Of a stretch of DNA of 7,255 nucleotides, positions 6,670 to 7,255 are shown piece after piece. Within the stretch, counting starts at the first letter, position 1; every line of letters starts with the position of its first letter. Origin of the DNA: an archaeon (lineage in GTDB: Archaea > Nanobdellota > Nanobdellia > Woesearchaeales > JAGVOV01); assembly GCA_020052545.1 (NCBI GenBank), contig JAGVOV010000142.1:1-7255 (forward strand). Reading direction: 5' to 3'. The notes under the pieces are model-generated. The model saw only the letters and a program-made list of their open reading frames with translations, did not search any database and was not told where the DNA came from. Both the position numbers and the translations under genes were made by a program.

Positions 6670-7255
6670 CAGCCCACCTCTATCTCAATGATGTCGTAGA
6701 TTATGACAAGGATGAAAGGCCCCATTATGATGCCAAAGAGGCCGAACAGGGCGATTCCCCCGATTATTCCGGCTATCACAAATATGGGGTGTATGCCGGA
6801 CTTCTGGCTTAATATCTTCGGCCCGAGGATGTTATCGATAGAGCTGACGGCAAAGAAGCCGTATAATATCAGCACGATGCCCTTCCACCAGCTGCCGTCC
6901 TCTAAGCCCACAAGTATGAGGAAGATAGATGTCGGAAGCCAAACCAGCCACGGTCCGAGCACAGGGATGAGCGCAAATATCAGGACAATGATGCTTAGCA
7001 GCAGCCATACTTTGATCCCTAAGGCCAGGAAGACCAGAGCGGCAAGCGCGGCCTGTATCAGGGCTATTATGAAAGTTCCGTAGAAGAGTCCCTTCAACGC
7101 GGAATCGATCCGTGCCTGAAGCCTTTGCCTTGTGGTTGAATTGAGGTTTAATAGGTAGAGGGCCTTGGCATAAATCTCATCGCCGTCTTTTAGGAGATAA
7201 TAGGCAAACAGGAATATCAGGAAAAGGTATAGCACTCTCCCGGGCAGCTGTATCA
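6669..7255 (-). CDS. AI-2E family transporter, C-terminal part
   Basis: The frame enters at the right edge and ends with TGA at 6669-6671, giving 194 visible residues. Full members of this family (PF01594) have about 330-370, so the N-terminal half is missing. The first in-frame GTG, at 7235, is internal to the protein and not a believable start. Visible are one transmembrane helix (LYLFLIFLFAYYLLKDGDE), an amphipathic linker, and several further helices with family hallmarks: ALIPVLGPWLVWLPTSIF, the loop SSIDNILGPKILSQKSGIHP, and GGIALFGLFGIIMGPFILV near the end. The family has eight or so helices and includes the AI-2 exporter TqsA as well as proteins linked to Na+/H+ exchange. Most archaeal members have no known substrate, and an AI-2 role should not be assumed. 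Its last codons contain the ribosome-binding site of the AMP phosphorylase gene, so the two are probably cotranscribed. Confidence 0.88.
   Translation of the reverse strand, partial: IQLPGRVLYLFLIFLFAYYLLKDGDEIYAKALYLLNLNSTTRQRLQARIDSALKGLFYGTFIIALIQAALAALVFLALGIKVWLLLSIIVLIFALIPVLGPWLVWLPTSIFLILVGLEDGSWWKGIVLILYGFFAVSSIDNILGPKILSQKSGIHPIFVIAGIIGGIALFGLFGIIMGPFILVIIYDIIEIEVG
6675..6680 (-). promoter_or_regulatory. Shine-Dalgarno site of the AMP phosphorylase gene
   Basis: GAGGTG lies 5 bases before the ATG at 6669, inside the last codons of the AI-2E gene (encoding Glu-Val). It matches the core of the archaeal anti-Shine-Dalgarno sequence. Together with the TGATG overlap it fixes the start and indicates translation within an operon, unlike the leaderless-looking starts at 5137 and 2301. 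Confidence 0.7.

Noticed and set aside
1..7255. tRNA, rRNA, CRISPR array, insertion sequence or long repeat
   Set aside because: Genes cover nearly the whole window and the gaps are at most 66 bases; I saw no repeated units, inverted repeat ends, transposase motifs or tRNA-like folds.

Overview
The window is gene-dense. Every convincing gene lies on the minus strand, so transcription runs from position 7255 towards position 1. There are six protein genes, two of them cut by the window edges, and no RNA gene, mobile element, repeat array or CRISPR. No stretch longer than about 70 bases lacks a gene. The source looks archaeal. The evidence is an archaeal-type AMP phosphorylase, TATA-like boxes placed for leaderless or very short-leader transcripts, internal operon genes with GAGGTG/GGAG-type Shine-Dalgarno sites, and heavy use of AGG/AGA for arginine (all 16 arginines I read in the leftmost gene). 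A DPANN-type lineage such as Woesearchaeota or Pacearchaeota is my best guess, from gene content and style only; it is not proven by the sequence.

Right part (7255 to 5176): the C-terminal half of an AI-2E family membrane protein, whose stop overlaps the start of an AMP phosphorylase gene by one base. AMP phosphorylase releases ribose-1,5-bisphosphate from AMP and belongs to the archaeal nucleotide-salvage route that can feed type III RuBisCO. The other enzymes of that route are not in this window.

Middle part (5137 to 2368): a two-gene unit with its own TATA-like promoter. The first gene encodes a soluble protein with PRC-barrel-like segments, an MgtE N-terminal domain and two CBS domains. 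It is the cytosolic sensor half of an MgtE magnesium channel without the membrane half. The second gene encodes an NRAMP-fold transporter with an altered metal site (DPGG and APW instead of DPGN and MPH), which points away from Mn/Fe and towards Mg2+ (NRMT-like). Together they look like a magnesium uptake system in which a borrowed MgtE sensor may control an unrelated transporter.

Left part (2301 to 1): a second unit behind another TATA-like box. It holds two related genes joined by an ATGA overlap. The first encodes a 472-residue protein ending in the phosphohistidine swivel domain of PEP synthase-like enzymes (His430) but without the ATP-grasp domain or the PEP-binding barrel. The second is a divergent relative, cut by the left edge before any swivel domain would appear. 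Their function is unknown. This pair and the MgtE-sensor/NRAMP pair are the two parts most worth following up.
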